Assembly (NCBI RefSeq): GCF_013868135.1
Contig: NZ_JACEMU010000004.1
Coordinates: 1,798,001-1,862,000 of the forward strand
DNA from: Paracoccus sp. S1E-3
GTDB taxonomy: Bacteria; Pseudomonadota; Alphaproteobacteria; Rhodobacterales; Rhodobacteraceae
Reading direction: 5' to 3'
Length of the DNA stretch: 64,000 bases
Shown: positions 55,742 to 64,000 of the stretch, piece after piece
Layout of the letters: the number at the start of each line of letters is the position of its first letter
Numbering within the stretch: position 1 is the first letter of the stretch
Notes under the pieces: generated by a model
Database searches by the model: none
Told to the model about the DNA's origin: nothing
Seen by the model: the letters and a program-made list of their open reading frames with translations, nothing else
Position numbers and translations under genes: made by a program

Positions 55742-55767
55742 GCCCGGCCGGCGCGAACCGGCCGGGC
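55742..55767 (-). terminator. GC-rich hairpin downstream of the HdeD-like gene
   Basis: A perfect 10 bp inverted repeat, GCCCGGCCGG at 55742-55751 and CCGGCCGGGC at 55758-55767, with a six-base loop CGCGAA. It lies 7 bases past the stop of the leftward HdeD-like gene and before rimO. No T tract follows on the minus strand, so it may be a pausing or 3'-protecting hairpin rather than a full terminator. Confidence 0.45.
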
Positions 55768-55774
55768 AGGGACC

Positions 55775-56281
55775 TCAGCGGTCGGGCACGACCGAGGACA
55801 GCGCGATCATCGACACCCCGTTCGAGATCAGCTCGATCGCCAGCAGCACGCCCAGAAGCGTCACCACCGAGGCCGGGAAGTTGCCGAAGATCATCACCGC
55901 CAGCAGGATCGCCAGCAACCCGCTGAGCAGAACCAGCCAGAATGCACTGGTCCCACGCAGATCGAACGCCATGACGACACGGAAAATGCCCGTCGCCATG
56001 AACAGGATGCCGGCCAGAACGGTCAGCGTCACGATGCCTTCCAGCGGATTGCCCAGCAGGGCGATCCCCAGCAGGACGAAGGCGATGCCGACCAGAATCG
56101 CCCAGATGCGCGCACCCCAGCCTTCCGCCCGGAACGCGAGGAAGATTTCCATCACCCCGACGATCAGGAAGCCCCAGCCGGCGATCTGTTCCGCCGCAAG
56201 GGTTGCGGCCATCGGATTGGCCAAGGCCAGCACGCCGGCGAGGATCGAAATGACCCCGAGAATGATCCAGAGAATTTTCAT
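55775..56281 (-). CDS. HdeD/DUF308-family membrane protein
   Basis: 168-residue protein with six hydrophobic segments, the layout of HdeD-like proteins. Repeated pairs (ILWIILGVISILAGVLALANP, in part GVISILAGVLALANP; WAILVGIAFVLLGIALLGNPLEGI, in part FVLLGIALLGNP; VLLSGLLAILLAVMIFGNFP, in part LLAILLAVMIFGN) are typical of the three-hairpin design. E. coli HdeD is involved in acid resistance at high cell density, and this one's role is not known. The start is taken as 56281 (MKILWIILG), nine bases after GGAG, with an ATG two codons earlier possible. Confidence 0.83.
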   Translation of the reverse strand: MKILWIILGVISILAGVLALANPMAATLAAEQIAGWGFLIVGVMEIFLAFRAEGWGARIWAILVGIAFVLLGIALLGNPLEGIVTLTVLAGILFMATGIFRVVMAFDLRGTSAFWLVLLSGLLAILLAVMIFGNFPASVVTLLGVLLAIELISNGVSMIALSSVVPDR

Positions 56282-56480
56282 AAGCATCAACTCCAGAAGT
56301 TACCTACAGCAAAATGGTCTCATATCAGGCTCTTGCCGAATACGTGAAATGGCGCCCGGGTGTCACATTCCTGAATGGTGTCACATTATTGTGCGCATCG
56401 GGGAGGATCACGCAGCTTTGGCTTTCGCTTTCCCGCATGGCACAGCAAGATGACCGCATGATTCAAAAATCCATAGCCAC

Positions 56481-56936
56481 ATGACCCAACGCACCCGGTT
56501 TCGTCTGATTGCCACCATTTTGATGCTCGCCCTGATGCCGCTGGCTGCCGGGGCCGAAATCCGCGTCAAGAAGACCTATATCGACGTGTATGACGATCGC
56601 GGCGGCAATGTGCTGGAGATGGTGAAGACCCGCTACAAGCTGGAAAATTCCGGCAAGGAGGTCCGCATCCGCGGCTATTGCCGGTCGGCCTGCACCATGC
56701 TGACCACCATGCGCAACGCTTGCCTGGGCCCGAACGCGACCATCGGATTCCACGCCCCGCGCATTCCCAACACCAAGATCATCCCGCCCTATGTGGATCA
56801 GGTCATGGCCAGTTTCTACCGCAATGGCATCCTGCGCAAATGGAATGCCGAATGGCGTTACAGCCTGAAAATGGTGAAGATCAGCGCGCGGGAATACCAC
56901 CGGCTGGACCCCGCCACGCGCATCTGCGCCCAGTAG
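56481..56936 (+). CDS. Periplasmic ClpP/crotonase-like small protein
   Basis: 151-residue protein with a signal peptide (RFRLIATILMLALMPLAAGA). The mature part has RIRGYCRSACTMLTTMRNACLGPNATIGFHAPR, cited here as GYCRSACTMLTT and GPNATIGFHAP. This matches the fold of secreted ClpP-like proteins, where Ser69 (in CRSACT) would be the nucleophile and His91 the partner. Cys67, Cys71 and Cys81 could form a disulfide. It is shorter than typical ClpP at about 190-200. Convergent on the ABC permease gene, 7 bases apart. Activity is not assured. Confidence 0.7.
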   Translation: MTQRTRFRLIATILMLALMPLAAGAEIRVKKTYIDVYDDRGGNVLEMVKTRYKLENSGKEVRIRGYCRSACTMLTTMRNACLGPNATIGFHAPRIPNTKIIPPYVDQVMASFYRNGILRKWNAEWRYSLKMVKISAREYHRLDPATRICAQ

Positions 56937-56943
56937 GGCGCGC

Positions 56944-57708
56944 TCACTCGCGCAGGCGCCAGCCGGTGCGGAAGATCCAGGCGATCGCGGCAAGGCAGAT
57001 GACGATCATCAGCCCCACCGCGATCAGCGACAGCCCCACCGGCACATCGGCGATGCCGAAGAACGCCCATCGGAAGCCCGAGATCAGGTAAAGCACCGGA
57101 TTCATCTTCGCCACCGCCTCCCAGAACGGGGGCAACATCGACGCCGAATAAAAGGCTCCGCCCAGAAAAACCAGCGGCGTGATGACCATCATCGGCACGA
57201 TCTGAAGCTGTTCGAAATTCTTCGCCCACAGCCCGATGATGAAACCCAGCAGCGAAAACGCGAAGGCGGTCAGGAACAGGAAGGCCAGCATCCAGAGCGG
57301 ATGCGCAATATGAACGCCGACGAAGAAGAAGCTGGTCAGCAGGATGATCAGCGCGATCAGGATCGCCTTGCTGGCGGCGGCGCCGACGAAGCCGGTGGTG
57401 ACCTCGATCCAGCCGGCGGGGGCGACGAGGTATTCGTAGATCGTGCCCGAGAATTTCGGGAAGTAGATCCCGAAAGAGGCATTGGACACCGATTGCTGCA
57501 GCACCGTCAGCATCATCAGGCCGGGCACGATGAAGGCGCCATAGGGGATGCCCTCGACCGCCTGGATGCGGCCGCCGATGGCGGCGCCGAAGACCACGAA
57601 ATACAGCACCGTCGACAGCACCGGCGAGGCGATGGATTGCCAGACGGTGCGGAAGAACCGGGTCATCTCGTGGATATAGATTGCGCGGATCGCGCCCCAG
57701 TTGATCAT
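56944..57708 (-). CDS. ABC-2 type exporter permease (YadH-like)
   Basis: 254-residue inner-membrane permease of the ABC-2 family. Six hydrophobic segments are present, and the family landmark is [36 protein letters not shown], in part [14 protein letters not shown]. Also [41 protein letters not shown], in part [16 protein letters not shown] and [14 protein letters not shown]. It pairs with the ATPase immediately upstream (4 base overlap). Such pairs export drugs, lipids or polysaccharides. The size and order match E. coli YadG-YadH. Confidence 0.9.
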   Translation of the reverse strand: MINWGAIRAIYIHEMTRFFRTVWQSIASPVLSTVLYFVVFGAAIGGRIQAVEGIPYGAFIVPGLMMLTVLQQSVSNASFGIYFPKFSGTIYEYLVAPAGWIEVTTGFVGAAASKAILIALIILLTSFFFVGVHIAHPLWMLAFLFLTAFAFSLLGFIIGLWAKNFEQLQIVPMMVITPLVFLGGAFYSASMLPPFWEAVAKMNPVLYLISGFRWAFFGIADVPVGLSLIAVGLMIVICLAAIAWIFRTGWRLRE

Positions 57709-58643
57709 GCCGCATCCTCAGGCTTGTCGGCGACAAGGGCCATGAACACCTCTTCCAGGCTGGACTGCTTGGTCGCCACGTCACGGACCTGAATGCCCAA
57801 CCGCGCCAGATCGGCCAGCAGATTGGCGATCCCCGTCCGGTCGGACCGGGTGTCATAGTCATAGCCCAGCCTCAGGCCGTCCGCCGACAGGGTGATTCCG
57901 CGCTCGGCCAGTTCGGGCGGGCAGGCGGCCAGGGGCTCGTACAGCGAGATCGTCAGGTGCTTCTTGCCGAATTCGCCCATCAGTTCGGCCGTGGGCTTCA
58001 TCAGCAGAAGGTTGCCGCGGTTGATGACGCCGATACGGTCGGCCATCTCCTCGGCTTCCTCGAGGTAATGGGTGGTCAGGATGATGGTCACCCCGTCGCG
58101 GCGCAGCTGGTCGACGACCTGCCACATCTCGCGCCGCAACGCCACGTCGACGCCTGCGGTGGGCTCGTCCAGAAACAGCACCTTGGGATTATGCGACAGC
58201 GCCTTGGCGATCAGCACCCGGCGCTTCATGCCACCCGACAGCTCGCGCGTGGCGGCATTGCGCTTGTCCCACAGCGACAGGCTGCGCAGCACCCTTTCCA
58301 GATAGGCGTCGTCGGGCGGGGCGCCATACAGGCCACGGGTGAAGCGGACGGTATTCAGCACTGTTTCGAACGGTTCGAGGGTGATTTCCTGCGGCACCAA
58401 TCCGATCAGCTTGCGCGCCGCGCGCCAGTCGTCGCGAATGTCATGGCCGCCGACGCGCACGGTGCCGCCCGTCGGCACCACCAGCCCGCAGATGATCGAG
58501 ATCAGCGTCGTCTTGCCGGCGCCGTTCGGTCCCAGCATGGCGACGATCTCGCCCTCGTCGATGCTCAGCGAGACATCGTTGAGGGCCTTGGGGCCGCGCG
58601 GATATTGCTTGCTCAGATGATCGACTTCGATGATCGCACTCAT
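57705..58643 (-). CDS. ABC-2 type exporter ATP-binding protein (YadG-like)
   Basis: 312-residue ATPase. Walker A is GPNGAGKT ([15 protein letters not shown]), the signature is [13 protein letters not shown], Walker B is [12 protein letters not shown], and the switch His is in [15 protein letters not shown]. The C-terminal 80 residues are the extension of DrrA/YadG types. The start at 58643 follows AAGGAG. It is 28 bases downstream of the MFS gene on the same strand, so both exporters may share the SoxR-type promoter. Confidence 0.93.
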   Translation of the reverse strand: MSAIIEVDHLSKQYPRGPKALNDVSLSIDEGEIVAMLGPNGAGKTTLISIICGLVVPTGGTVRVGGHDIRDDWRAARKLIGLVPQEITLEPFETVLNTVRFTRGLYGAPPDDAYLERVLRSLSLWDKRNAATRELSGGMKRRVLIAKALSHNPKVLFLDEPTAGVDVALRREMWQVVDQLRRDGVTIILTTHYLEEAEEMADRIGVINRGNLLLMKPTAELMGEFGKKHLTISLYEPLAACPPELAERGITLSADGLRLGYDYDTRSDRTGIANLLADLARLGIQVRDVATKQSSLEEVFMALVADKPEDAA

Positions 58644-58671
58644 GAGCGGCTCCTTGAATTTCAACGGGACG

Positions 58672-59871
58672 CTAGTGCGCGGACCTCGCCTTGTCCACCG
58701 GCTGCGGGCGTCGACTGAGCGTCAGACCGAGGATCAGCCCCAGCGCGATGCAGCCCCGCGCGCCAAGGGCGAAGACCGCGGGAAGGCCCCATTTCTCGAC
58801 CATCGGCTGCAAAACAAGGGGCGAGAGGAACTGCCCCAGAAACACCGCCGCCGTCATGAGGCCCGAGACCAGCCCCCGATGGCGCGCCGGCGCGGCGTTC
58901 AGGGCAGTGGTCAGGAAGGTCGGCATGCACAGGCCAAGCCCGGCGCCGATCAGCGCCGCGCCTGCCAATACCTGTTTCATTCCCTGTGCGCCCGAAACCA
59001 ACCAGAAGCCCACAGCCAGCAGCGCATAACCTGCCAGCGGCGTCCCGATCCGCCCCAGGATCGGCCGCACCCAGCCCGAGGTCACTGCCAGCACCGAAGA
59101 CGCAAGCATCATTACCGACAGTGCCCGGCCGGTCTGCTGCGGCGCGCCGGCACCGATCTCGGCCAGCAGATAGGGCAGCAGCGTCGGCACCATGTAGAAG
59201 ATCACGAAGGTCAGTCCCGCCGCCGCGGCCATGATCGTCACCGTGCCCGGCCAGCCCGGCTCTCCCGGCGCGGCGACCTGGACGGGATCGCTGCCCTTCA
59301 CGGCGCGCGGCGGCTCGGGCAGCAGGCGCGACAGGATGGGCAGCAACAGGATGGCCAGCCCATAGATGGCGAAGGGCAGGCGGGCGTTCTGTGCCGCCAG
59401 CACCCCCGCCAGCGTCACGAAGGCCATGCCGCCGATATTGGTTGCCGCGACCTGATAACCCATCAGCCGCCCGCGCGCGGGCCCCGCGAAGTAATCGCCC
59501 AGCAGCGTCGCCTGCGCCGTCATGATCGCCGCCACGCCAAGACCCAGCGCCAGCCGACTGGCCAGAATCGCCTCGAGACTGTGCAGATACAGCCCGGCCG
59601 TCCCGGCGAGCGCATAGACGACCAGCCCCGCCAGCAACGGCGGCCGGCGGCCGATGCGGTCGATGATGACCCCGGCGAAAGGCGCCACCAGCGCCACGAT
59701 CAGCGAGGGTGCCGTCACCAGCAGCGGGATCAGCCGGTGTGCATGAGGGTTGTCTGCAAAGACCTGCTGAAGCCCGATCAGTGCCGGCGTGATGGTGGCG
59801 TTCGACATGATCGTCAGCATCGCCGCCAGCATCACACCCCAGGCCCGCGGATCACGCAGAATCCGTTCCAT
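58672..59871 (-). CDS. MFS transporter, probable drug exporter
   Basis: 399-residue MFS protein with twelve predicted helices. The loop 2-3 motif is [24 protein letters not shown] (IDRIGRRP). The first helix begins [25 protein letters not shown], in part [16 protein letters not shown], as in Bcr/CflA or YNFM-like exporters. It lies divergent from soxR and downstream of a SoxR-type promoter, which points to export of redox-active compounds. The ATG at 59871 shares one base with the stop of a 42-codon ORF (TGATG), which suggests coupled translation. AAAGG is about 8 bases upstream. Confidence 0.92.
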   Translation of the reverse strand: MERILRDPRAWGVMLAAMLTIMSNATITPALIGLQQVFADNPHAHRLIPLLVTAPSLIVALVAPFAGVIIDRIGRRPPLLAGLVVYALAGTAGLYLHSLEAILASRLALGLGVAAIMTAQATLLGDYFAGPARGRLMGYQVAATNIGGMAFVTLAGVLAAQNARLPFAIYGLAILLLPILSRLLPEPPRAVKGSDPVQVAAPGEPGWPGTVTIMAAAAGLTFVIFYMVPTLLPYLLAEIGAGAPQQTGRALSVMMLASSVLAVTSGWVRPILGRIGTPLAGYALLAVGFWLVSGAQGMKQVLAGAALIGAGLGLCMPTFLTTALNAAPARHRGLVSGLMTAAVFLGQFLSPLVLQPMVEKWGLPAVFALGARGCIALGLILGLTLSRRPQPVDKARSAH

Positions 59872-59999
59872 CAAACAGCCTTTCGATTGCACAGGCGCGG
59901 CTTACGCGCCTCTGCGCGGATCCCGGCACCGGTGGCAGGCTCTGCCAGACCGGACCGCGCGTCAAACTGATTTCGGGGCGTCGCGTTTTCGCGGGGCAT
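59871..59999 (-). CDS. 42-codon ORF coupled to the MFS gene, possible leader peptide
   Basis: A short ORF (42 residues, starting MPRENATPRNQFDARSGL and ending PRLCNRKAV). It has a near-perfect ribosome site AAGGAGGG six bases before the ATG, better than that of the MFS gene. Its TGA overlaps the MFS ATG by one base. The peptide is basic and has no membrane segment, and I know no family. It lies between the SoxR-type promoter and the MFS gene, so any MFS transcript must carry it. It could regulate MFS translation, or be a real small protein. Confidence 0.55.
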   Translation of the reverse strand: MPRENATPRNQFDARSGLAEPATGAGIRAEARKPRLCNRKAV

Positions 60000-60033
60000 C
60001 GCGCCCTCCTTGCAGGGAATCAAGATCGCGGCC

Positions 60034-60064
60034 ATCATAGGACCTGAACCATGGTTGAGGGCAA
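60034..60064 (-). promoter_or_regulatory. SoxR-type promoter and operator of the MFS operon
   Basis: On the minus strand, -35 TTGCCC (60059-60064) and -10 TATGAT (60034-60039) are separated by 19 bases, longer than the normal 17 and the hallmark of MerR/SoxR-activated promoters. The spacer holds the 18 bp near-palindrome CCTGAACCATGGTTGAGG (60043-60060), which keeps the CCTnAA and TTGAGG ends of the SoxR box. It overlaps the ATG at 60051, one possible soxR start. Confidence 0.75.
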
Positions 60065-60071
60065 TTGGAAA

Positions 60072-60632
60072 ATGTCCATTGAAAACAATGCACCAAGGTC
60101 TTCGACCCCGGTAATGTCGGTGGGCGCGCTGGCGGAACGCAGCGGGTTTTCGGTTTCGGCCATTCATTTCTACGAGCGCGCGGGGCTCATCCGGTCGACA
60201 CGCAATGGCGCCAATCACCGCCGCTATCACCGGACCATGTTGCGGGTGCTGGCGATCATCAAGGCCGGGCAGCGCGCCGGCATCCCGCTGGCCGAAATCC
60301 GCAGCGCCATCGCCCCGGCGCTGGCGGGCAATCCGCTGAGCCGGGGGGCCTGGGGCGCGATCTCGGCCGCATGGCGCGCCGATCTGGACCGCCGGATCGC
60401 GGCGCTGACGTTGATCCGCGACCGGCTGGACGGCTGCGTCCGCTGCGGCTGCCTGTCCCACGAGCTGTGCCCGATCTTCAACGAAAACGACGCCGCCGCG
60501 GCCTTCGGTCCGGGCGCGGCGGGGCTGGAAGACGCCGGACCGCCCTGGCCCGACGCGCCCGAGGATCAGCCGCGCGCGGCCTTGACGCTGTCCTCCAGAA
60601 TATCCAGCGCCTCGGCGAAGACATCGTCCTGA
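60072..60632 (+). CDS. soxR: Redox-sensing MerR-family activator SoxR
   Basis: 186-residue MerR regulator. The HTH region is MSVGALAERSGFSVSAIHFYERAGLIRSTRNGANHRRY, in part ALAERSGFSVSAIHFYE and NGANHRRY. The [2Fe-2S] ligands are Cys122, Cys125, Cys127 and Cys133 (DGCVRCGCLSHELCP) with the exact SoxR spacing C-x2-C-x-C-x5-C. Redox-cycling agents oxidise the cluster and activate transcription. The start at 60072 gives a normal N-terminus. An ATG at 60051 lies in the operator and is the alternative. The C-terminus runs about 40 residues beyond E. coli SoxR and overlaps the end of gabT by 67 bases on the other strand. Confidence 0.93.
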   Translation: MSIENNAPRSSTPVMSVGALAERSGFSVSAIHFYERAGLIRSTRNGANHRRYHRTMLRVLAIIKAGQRAGIPLAEIRSAIAPALAGNPLSRGAWGAISAAWRADLDRRIAALTLIRDRLDGCVRCGCLSHELCPIFNENDAAAAFGPGAAGLEDAGPPWPDAPEDQPRAALTLSSRISSASAKTSS

Positions 60633-61834
60633 ATGGTCAGCGGCGCGAGGAAGCGGATGACGTTCCCATACACGCCGCAGGTCAGCAGGATGAGGTTGCG
60701 CTTCAGCGCCTCCTCGCGGACGCGGTTGGCCATTTCGGGGTTGGGCTTGTCGGTGCCGGCGATGTTGAACTCCACCGCGTTCATGAAGCCGGGGCCGCGA
60801 ATGTCGACGATCTCGGGCACGGCGTCGCGCAGACCGGCGAGGCGCTGCTTCAGCCGCTGGCCCAGCCGCTCGGCGCGCTCGGCCAGCTGTTCCTCCTCGA
60901 TCACGTCCAGCACTGCATGGGCGGCCGCCACCCCCAGCGGATTGCCGGCATAGGTGCCCCCCAGACCGCCGGGGCCGGGGCTGTCCATCACCTCGGCCCG
61001 GCCGGTGACGGCGGAAATCGGCAGACCGCCGCCCAGACCCTTGGCCATGGTGGTGAGGTCGGCGGCCACGCCGTGATGTTCCATCGCGAACAGCTTGCCG
61101 GTGCGGGCAAAGCCGGTCTGGACCTCATCCGCGATCAACAGGATGCCATGGGCGTCGCAGATCTCGCGCAGTTTCTGCATGAAACCGGCGGGGACCTCGT
61201 AGAAACCACCCTCGCCCTGCACCGGCTCGATGATGATCGCGGCGACCCGGCCCGGTTCCAGATCGGCCTTGAACAACCGGTCGAGCGCATCCAGCGCGTC
61301 CTGCTGGCTGACGCCGTGCAGGTCGTTCGGGAAGGGCAGGTGCCAGATGTCGTTCATCATCGGCCCGAAACCGGCCTTGTAGGGCTGGACCTTCCCGGTC
61401 AGCGCCATGCCCATGAAGGTGCGGCCGTGAAAGCCGCCCGCGAAGGAAATCACCGCCGGCCGCCCGGTATAATGACGGGCAATCTTGATGGCGTTTTCGA
61501 CCGCCTCGGCACCGGTGGTGGCGAAGATGGTCTTTTTCGGTTCCTTCCCCGGCAGCAGCGCGTTCAGGCGCTCGGCCAGTTCGACATAGTTTTCATAGGG
61601 CACAACCTGGTGGCAGGTATGGGTGAAGCGGTCCAACTGGTCCTTGACCGCCGCCATCACCTTCGGGTGGCGATGCCCGGTATTGACCACCGCGATCCCG
61701 GCCGCAAAGTCGATATAGCGGTTGCCGTCCTTGTCCCAGATTTCGGCATTTTCGGCGCGGTCGGCATAGATCTGGGTGGTCATCCCCACCCCCCGCGAAA
61801 TGGCGGCGTTCTTGCGGTCGGTCAGCGTGGACAT
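60566..61834 (-). CDS. gabT: 4-aminobutyrate aminotransferase
   Basis: 422-residue class III PLP aminotransferase that converts GABA and 2-oxoglutarate to succinate semialdehyde and glutamate. Landmarks: YIDFAAGIAVVNTGHRHPKV, TTGAEAVENAIKIAR, FHGRTFMGMALTGK, IIEPVQGEGGFYEVPAGFM, in part EPVQGEGGFY, DEVQTGFARTGKLFAMEHHGV, in part DEVQTGFARTGK, and catalytic Lys in TMAKGLGGGLP. The close relatives GabT and putrescine or 5-aminovalerate aminotransferases are hard to separate. No gabD is adjacent. Confidence 0.93.
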   Translation of the reverse strand: MSTLTDRKNAAISRGVGMTTQIYADRAENAEIWDKDGNRYIDFAAGIAVVNTGHRHPKVMAAVKDQLDRFTHTCHQVVPYENYVELAERLNALLPGKEPKKTIFATTGAEAVENAIKIARHYTGRPAVISFAGGFHGRTFMGMALTGKVQPYKAGFGPMMNDIWHLPFPNDLHGVSQQDALDALDRLFKADLEPGRVAAIIIEPVQGEGGFYEVPAGFMQKLREICDAHGILLIADEVQTGFARTGKLFAMEHHGVAADLTTMAKGLGGGLPISAVTGRAEVMDSPGPGGLGGTYAGNPLGVAAAHAVLDVIEEEQLAERAERLGQRLKQRLAGLRDAVPEIVDIRGPGFMNAVEFNIAGTDKPNPEMANRVREEALKRNLILLTCGVYGNVIRFLAPLTIQDDVFAEALDILEDSVKAARG

Positions 61835-61957
61835 CCGGCTCTCCCCGTTTGAAATCTGTCGGGCGCGATCCTAGCGCCCGGAAATCCTGTCGAACAGGCC
61901 CCGCTTGCGCGTGACGCGCGGGTCAGGCATCGTCCGGCAAACCCCTGAAGGACGCCA

Positions 61958-62683
61958 ATGTTTCCGATCCGCGATCACAACCCGTCCGAGCGTACGCCCT
62001 ATGTGACCATCGGGCTGATCTTTCTGAATGTGGTCATGTTCCTGCTGACGATGCCCTGGGCCGGCGGCATGGTCGAGCTGTGGGAAAGACTGGCGCTCTA
62101 TCCGGTGGCGGTGGTCAACGGCTATGACATGTGGGGGCTGGTGACGCATATGTTCCTGCATGCCGGGCTGCTGCACATCGCCGGAAACATGCTGTTTCTG
62201 TGGATCTTCGGCGACAATCTGGAAGATCAGATGGGGCATCTGGGCTTTCTGATCTTCTATCTCGCCTGCGGGCTGGCGGCTGCCGCCGCCCAGATCGCCG
62301 CCAATCCGGCCGAAGGCATCCCCATGGTCGGCGCGTCCGGCGCGATTGCCGGGGTGATGGGGGGATATCTGCTGCTGTTCCCCAGGGCGCGCGTCGACGT
62401 GATCGCGATCATCATCATCTATATCAAGATGCTGACCATTCCGGCCTGGGTGATGCTGGGCATGTGGTTCCTGCTGCAGGTCTTCAGCAGCTTCTGGACC
62501 ATGGGCGGCGACAGCGGCGTGGCCTATTGGGCCCATGCGGGCGGCTTCGTGGCCGGGATCGTGCTGGCGCTGCCAATATTCCTCAGGCTGGGCGGGACGG
62601 TCTTCTGGAACCGCACCCATGGACGGCCGCCGCACCGACCGGTGGATTATGTGCGCTCGCGCATCCCCGACGTGCGGCGGTAG
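61958..62683 (+). CDS. Rhomboid-family intramembrane serine protease
   Basis: 241-residue rhomboid with six to seven membrane helices. The catalytic pair is Ser127 (MVGASGAIAGVMGGY) and His193 (WAHAGGFVAG). The conserved HAGLLHIAGNMLFLWIFGDNLED, in part HAGLLHIAGNM, forms the L1 and helix 2 region. It cleaves membrane proteins within the bilayer, and substrates are unknown. The C-terminal tail is basic. Divergent from gabT by 123 bp and convergent with ubiG. Confidence 0.93.
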   Translation: MFPIRDHNPSERTPYVTIGLIFLNVVMFLLTMPWAGGMVELWERLALYPVAVVNGYDMWGLVTHMFLHAGLLHIAGNMLFLWIFGDNLEDQMGHLGFLIFYLACGLAAAAAQIAANPAEGIPMVGASGAIAGVMGGYLLLFPRARVDVIAIIIIYIKMLTIPAWVMLGMWFLLQVFSSFWTMGGDSGVAYWAHAGGFVAGIVLALPIFLRLGGTVFWNRTHGRPPHRPVDYVRSRIPDVRR

Positions 62684-62737
62684 GGACACGCCCGCCCGGT
62701 GGGCGCCATGGGGCGGCGGCGCGGCCCGAACGCGAAG

Positions 62738-63478
62738 TCAGGACCTGCGCACCCCTGTTGCGGCATAGTTCACCGACATGTCGCGATCCGACAGCGACCA
62801 CGCCCAGCCGAGGGGGTTGAACACCATCCCGCGCCGGTCGACCACCTTCAGGCCCGCGGCCTGCATCATCGCCGCAAGCTCGTCCGGCGTGATGAAGCGT
62901 GACCATTCATGCGTGCCCTTGGGCAGCCAGCGCATCACCCATTCCGCTCCGACGATGGCGGCGGCGAAACTGCGCGCGGTGCGGTTCAGCGTCGACATCA
63001 CCAGAATACCGCCGGGGCGCAGCAGGTCGTGGCAGGTCTGCACGAAGGCCGGCGGCTCGGCGACATGCTCGACGATCTCCATCGCCAGAACGGCATCGAA
63101 GCTTTCGCCTCCGGCCAGCAGCGCCTCGGCGGTTTCGGCGCGATAGTCGATATCCAGCCCGACCTGATCGGCATGAAGGCGCGCGACCTCGATATTCTTC
63201 GGGGCGGCATCGGCGCCCACGACCTGCGCGCCCAGCCGCGCCATCGGTTCCGACAACAGGCCGCCGCCGCAGCCGATATCCAGCAGGCGCAGCCCCTCGA
63301 ACGGCCGGGGCGCTTTCAGATCGCGGCCGAATTCGGTGGCGATCTGGCTGGTGATATAGCCCAGCCGGATCGGATTCATCATGTGCAGCGGCTTGAATTT
63401 GCCCTTCGGGTCCCACCACTCGGCGGCCATCGCCTCGAATTTGGCGATTTCGGACGGGTCTCGGCTGTCGGTGGTCAT
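62738..63478 (-). CDS. ubiG: Ubiquinone biosynthesis O-methyltransferase
   Basis: 246-residue SAM enzyme performing both O-methylations in ubiquinone synthesis. Landmarks: [33 protein letters not shown], in part [19 protein letters not shown] and [11 protein letters not shown] motif [20 protein letters not shown], in part [17 protein letters not shown], and [31 protein letters not shown], in part LNRTARSF and LPKGTHEW. The start at 63478 follows AAAGGA by 8 bases. Divergent from the pip gene over 44 bp. Confidence 0.96.
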   Translation of the reverse strand: MTTDSRDPSEIAKFEAMAAEWWDPKGKFKPLHMMNPIRLGYITSQIATEFGRDLKAPRPFEGLRLLDIGCGGGLLSEPMARLGAQVVGADAAPKNIEVARLHADQVGLDIDYRAETAEALLAGGESFDAVLAMEIVEHVAEPPAFVQTCHDLLRPGGILVMSTLNRTARSFAAAIVGAEWVMRWLPKGTHEWSRFITPDELAAMMQAAGLKVVDRRGMVFNPLGWAWSLSDRDMSVNYAATGVRRS

Positions 63479-63522
63479 GGTCGGTCCTTTCACGCCCCTG
63501 CGGCGGCGTATATAGAATAGGC

Positions 63523-64000
63523 ATGGATCGCACAGCAGGGCAAATCGGCGCAGCGCGCCTGTATCCCCATCAGGAACCCTTCATCCGCCACCGTATCGAG
63601 GTGGGTGACGGCCACAGCCTTTATGCCGAAGAATCCGGCAATCCCGAGGGCCGGCCCGTCGTGGTCCTGCATGGCGGCCCCGGCGGTGGCTGCAGCCCGT
63701 TCATGCGCCGCTTCTTCGATCCCGCGCATTACCGCATCGTGCTGTTCGATCAGCGGGGCTGCGGCCTGTCTACCCCCCATGCCAGTGTCGAGGCCAACAC
63801 CACCCAGCACCTGATTGCCGATATCGAGCGGATTCGCGACACGCTGGGCATCGCCGCCTGGGCGGTCTTTGGCGGCAGCTGGGGGGCGACGCTGGCGCTG
63901 GCTTACGCGCAGACCCATCCCAAGGCCGTCACCGCGCTGATTCTGCGCGGCGTGTTTCTGGGCGAGCGGTCGGAGCTCGATTGGTTCTATGGCGGCGGCG
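63523..64000 (+). CDS. pip: Proline iminopeptidase, 5' fragment
   Basis: Partial gene cut by the right edge, with 159 codons visible. It is an alpha/beta hydrolase that removes N-terminal proline. The oxyanion region [22 protein letters not shown] (HGGPGGG), the block [14 protein letters not shown] and the nucleophile elbow [18 protein letters not shown] (Ser119 in GGSWG) match peptidase family S33 proline iminopeptidases. The N-terminus [31 protein letters not shown], in part LYPHQEPF, is typical. The catalytic Asp and His lie beyond the window. Confidence 0.93.
   Translation, partial: MDRTAGQIGAARLYPHQEPFIRHRIEVGDGHSLYAEESGNPEGRPVVVLHGGPGGGCSPFMRRFFDPAHYRIVLFDQRGCGLSTPHASVEANTTQHLIADIERIRDTLGIAAWAVFGGSWGATLALAYAQTHPKAVTALILRGVFLGERSELDWFYGGG

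Overview
The window looks like chromosomal DNA of a high-GC alphaproteobacterium, most likely Rhodobacterales and Paracoccus-like. This is inferred from overall composition, dense operons joined by 1 to 4 base ATGA or TGATG overlaps, and gene content: DciA, the kdsD-lptCAB-hpf-ptsN block, a TTT transporter, a long-form hibernation factor, and HPPD divergent from an Lrp regulator. No rRNA, tRNA, CRISPR array or insertion sequence was recognised. The window begins inside lpxK and ends inside a proline iminopeptidase gene.

Region by region. 0-9 kb is housekeeping: the 3' end of lpxK, a family III CoA-transferase, a DsbA-like oxidoreductase, dciA and mutY, then a leftward envelope block of rnd, kdsD, lptC, lptA, lptB, hpf and ptsN. 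9-17.3 kb is a leftward eight-gene operon. It encodes a GtrA flippase, a GT-C type transferase, CDP-glucose synthesis and 4,6-dehydration, an RfbH-like dehydratase, a methyltransferase-like protein, an SDR and a GtrB-like polyprenyl-phosphate transferase. Together they read as a self-contained pathway that makes a CDP-deoxysugar, loads it on a lipid, flips it and transfers it outside. Several of its enzymes lack textbook catalytic elements. 17.8-20.1 kb is an orphan VgrG-PAAR pair. 20.4-23.5 kb is a tctCBA transporter.

23.5-33.8 kb is a glycan island. Five leftward genes (three glycosyltransferases, one fused to a methyltransferase-like domain, an FkbM methyltransferase and Ugd) lie divergent from three coupled rightward genes: two unrecognised proteins and a sulfatase fused to RTX calcium-binding repeats. 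34-43 kb returns to metabolism: acyl-CoA synthetase, LysM protein, serB, efp/epmA, nitronate monooxygenase, a TauE-type permease and a sulfotransferase. 43-50 kb carries an Lrp regulator, hppD with a small Rieske protein, and nrdHIEF with a promoter that appears to carry NrdR boxes.

50-64 kb holds a small porin, ettA, rimO with a sulfotransferase, an ABC-2 exporter, an MFS exporter, soxR, gabT, a rhomboid protease and ubiG. The divergent soxR/MFS promoter has a 19 bp spacer holding an 18 bp near-palindrome, typical of SoxR control. The MFS gene is preceded by a coupled 42-codon reading frame. The best candidates for undescribed biology are the gtr-type CDP-sugar operon and the RTX-sulfatase cassette.
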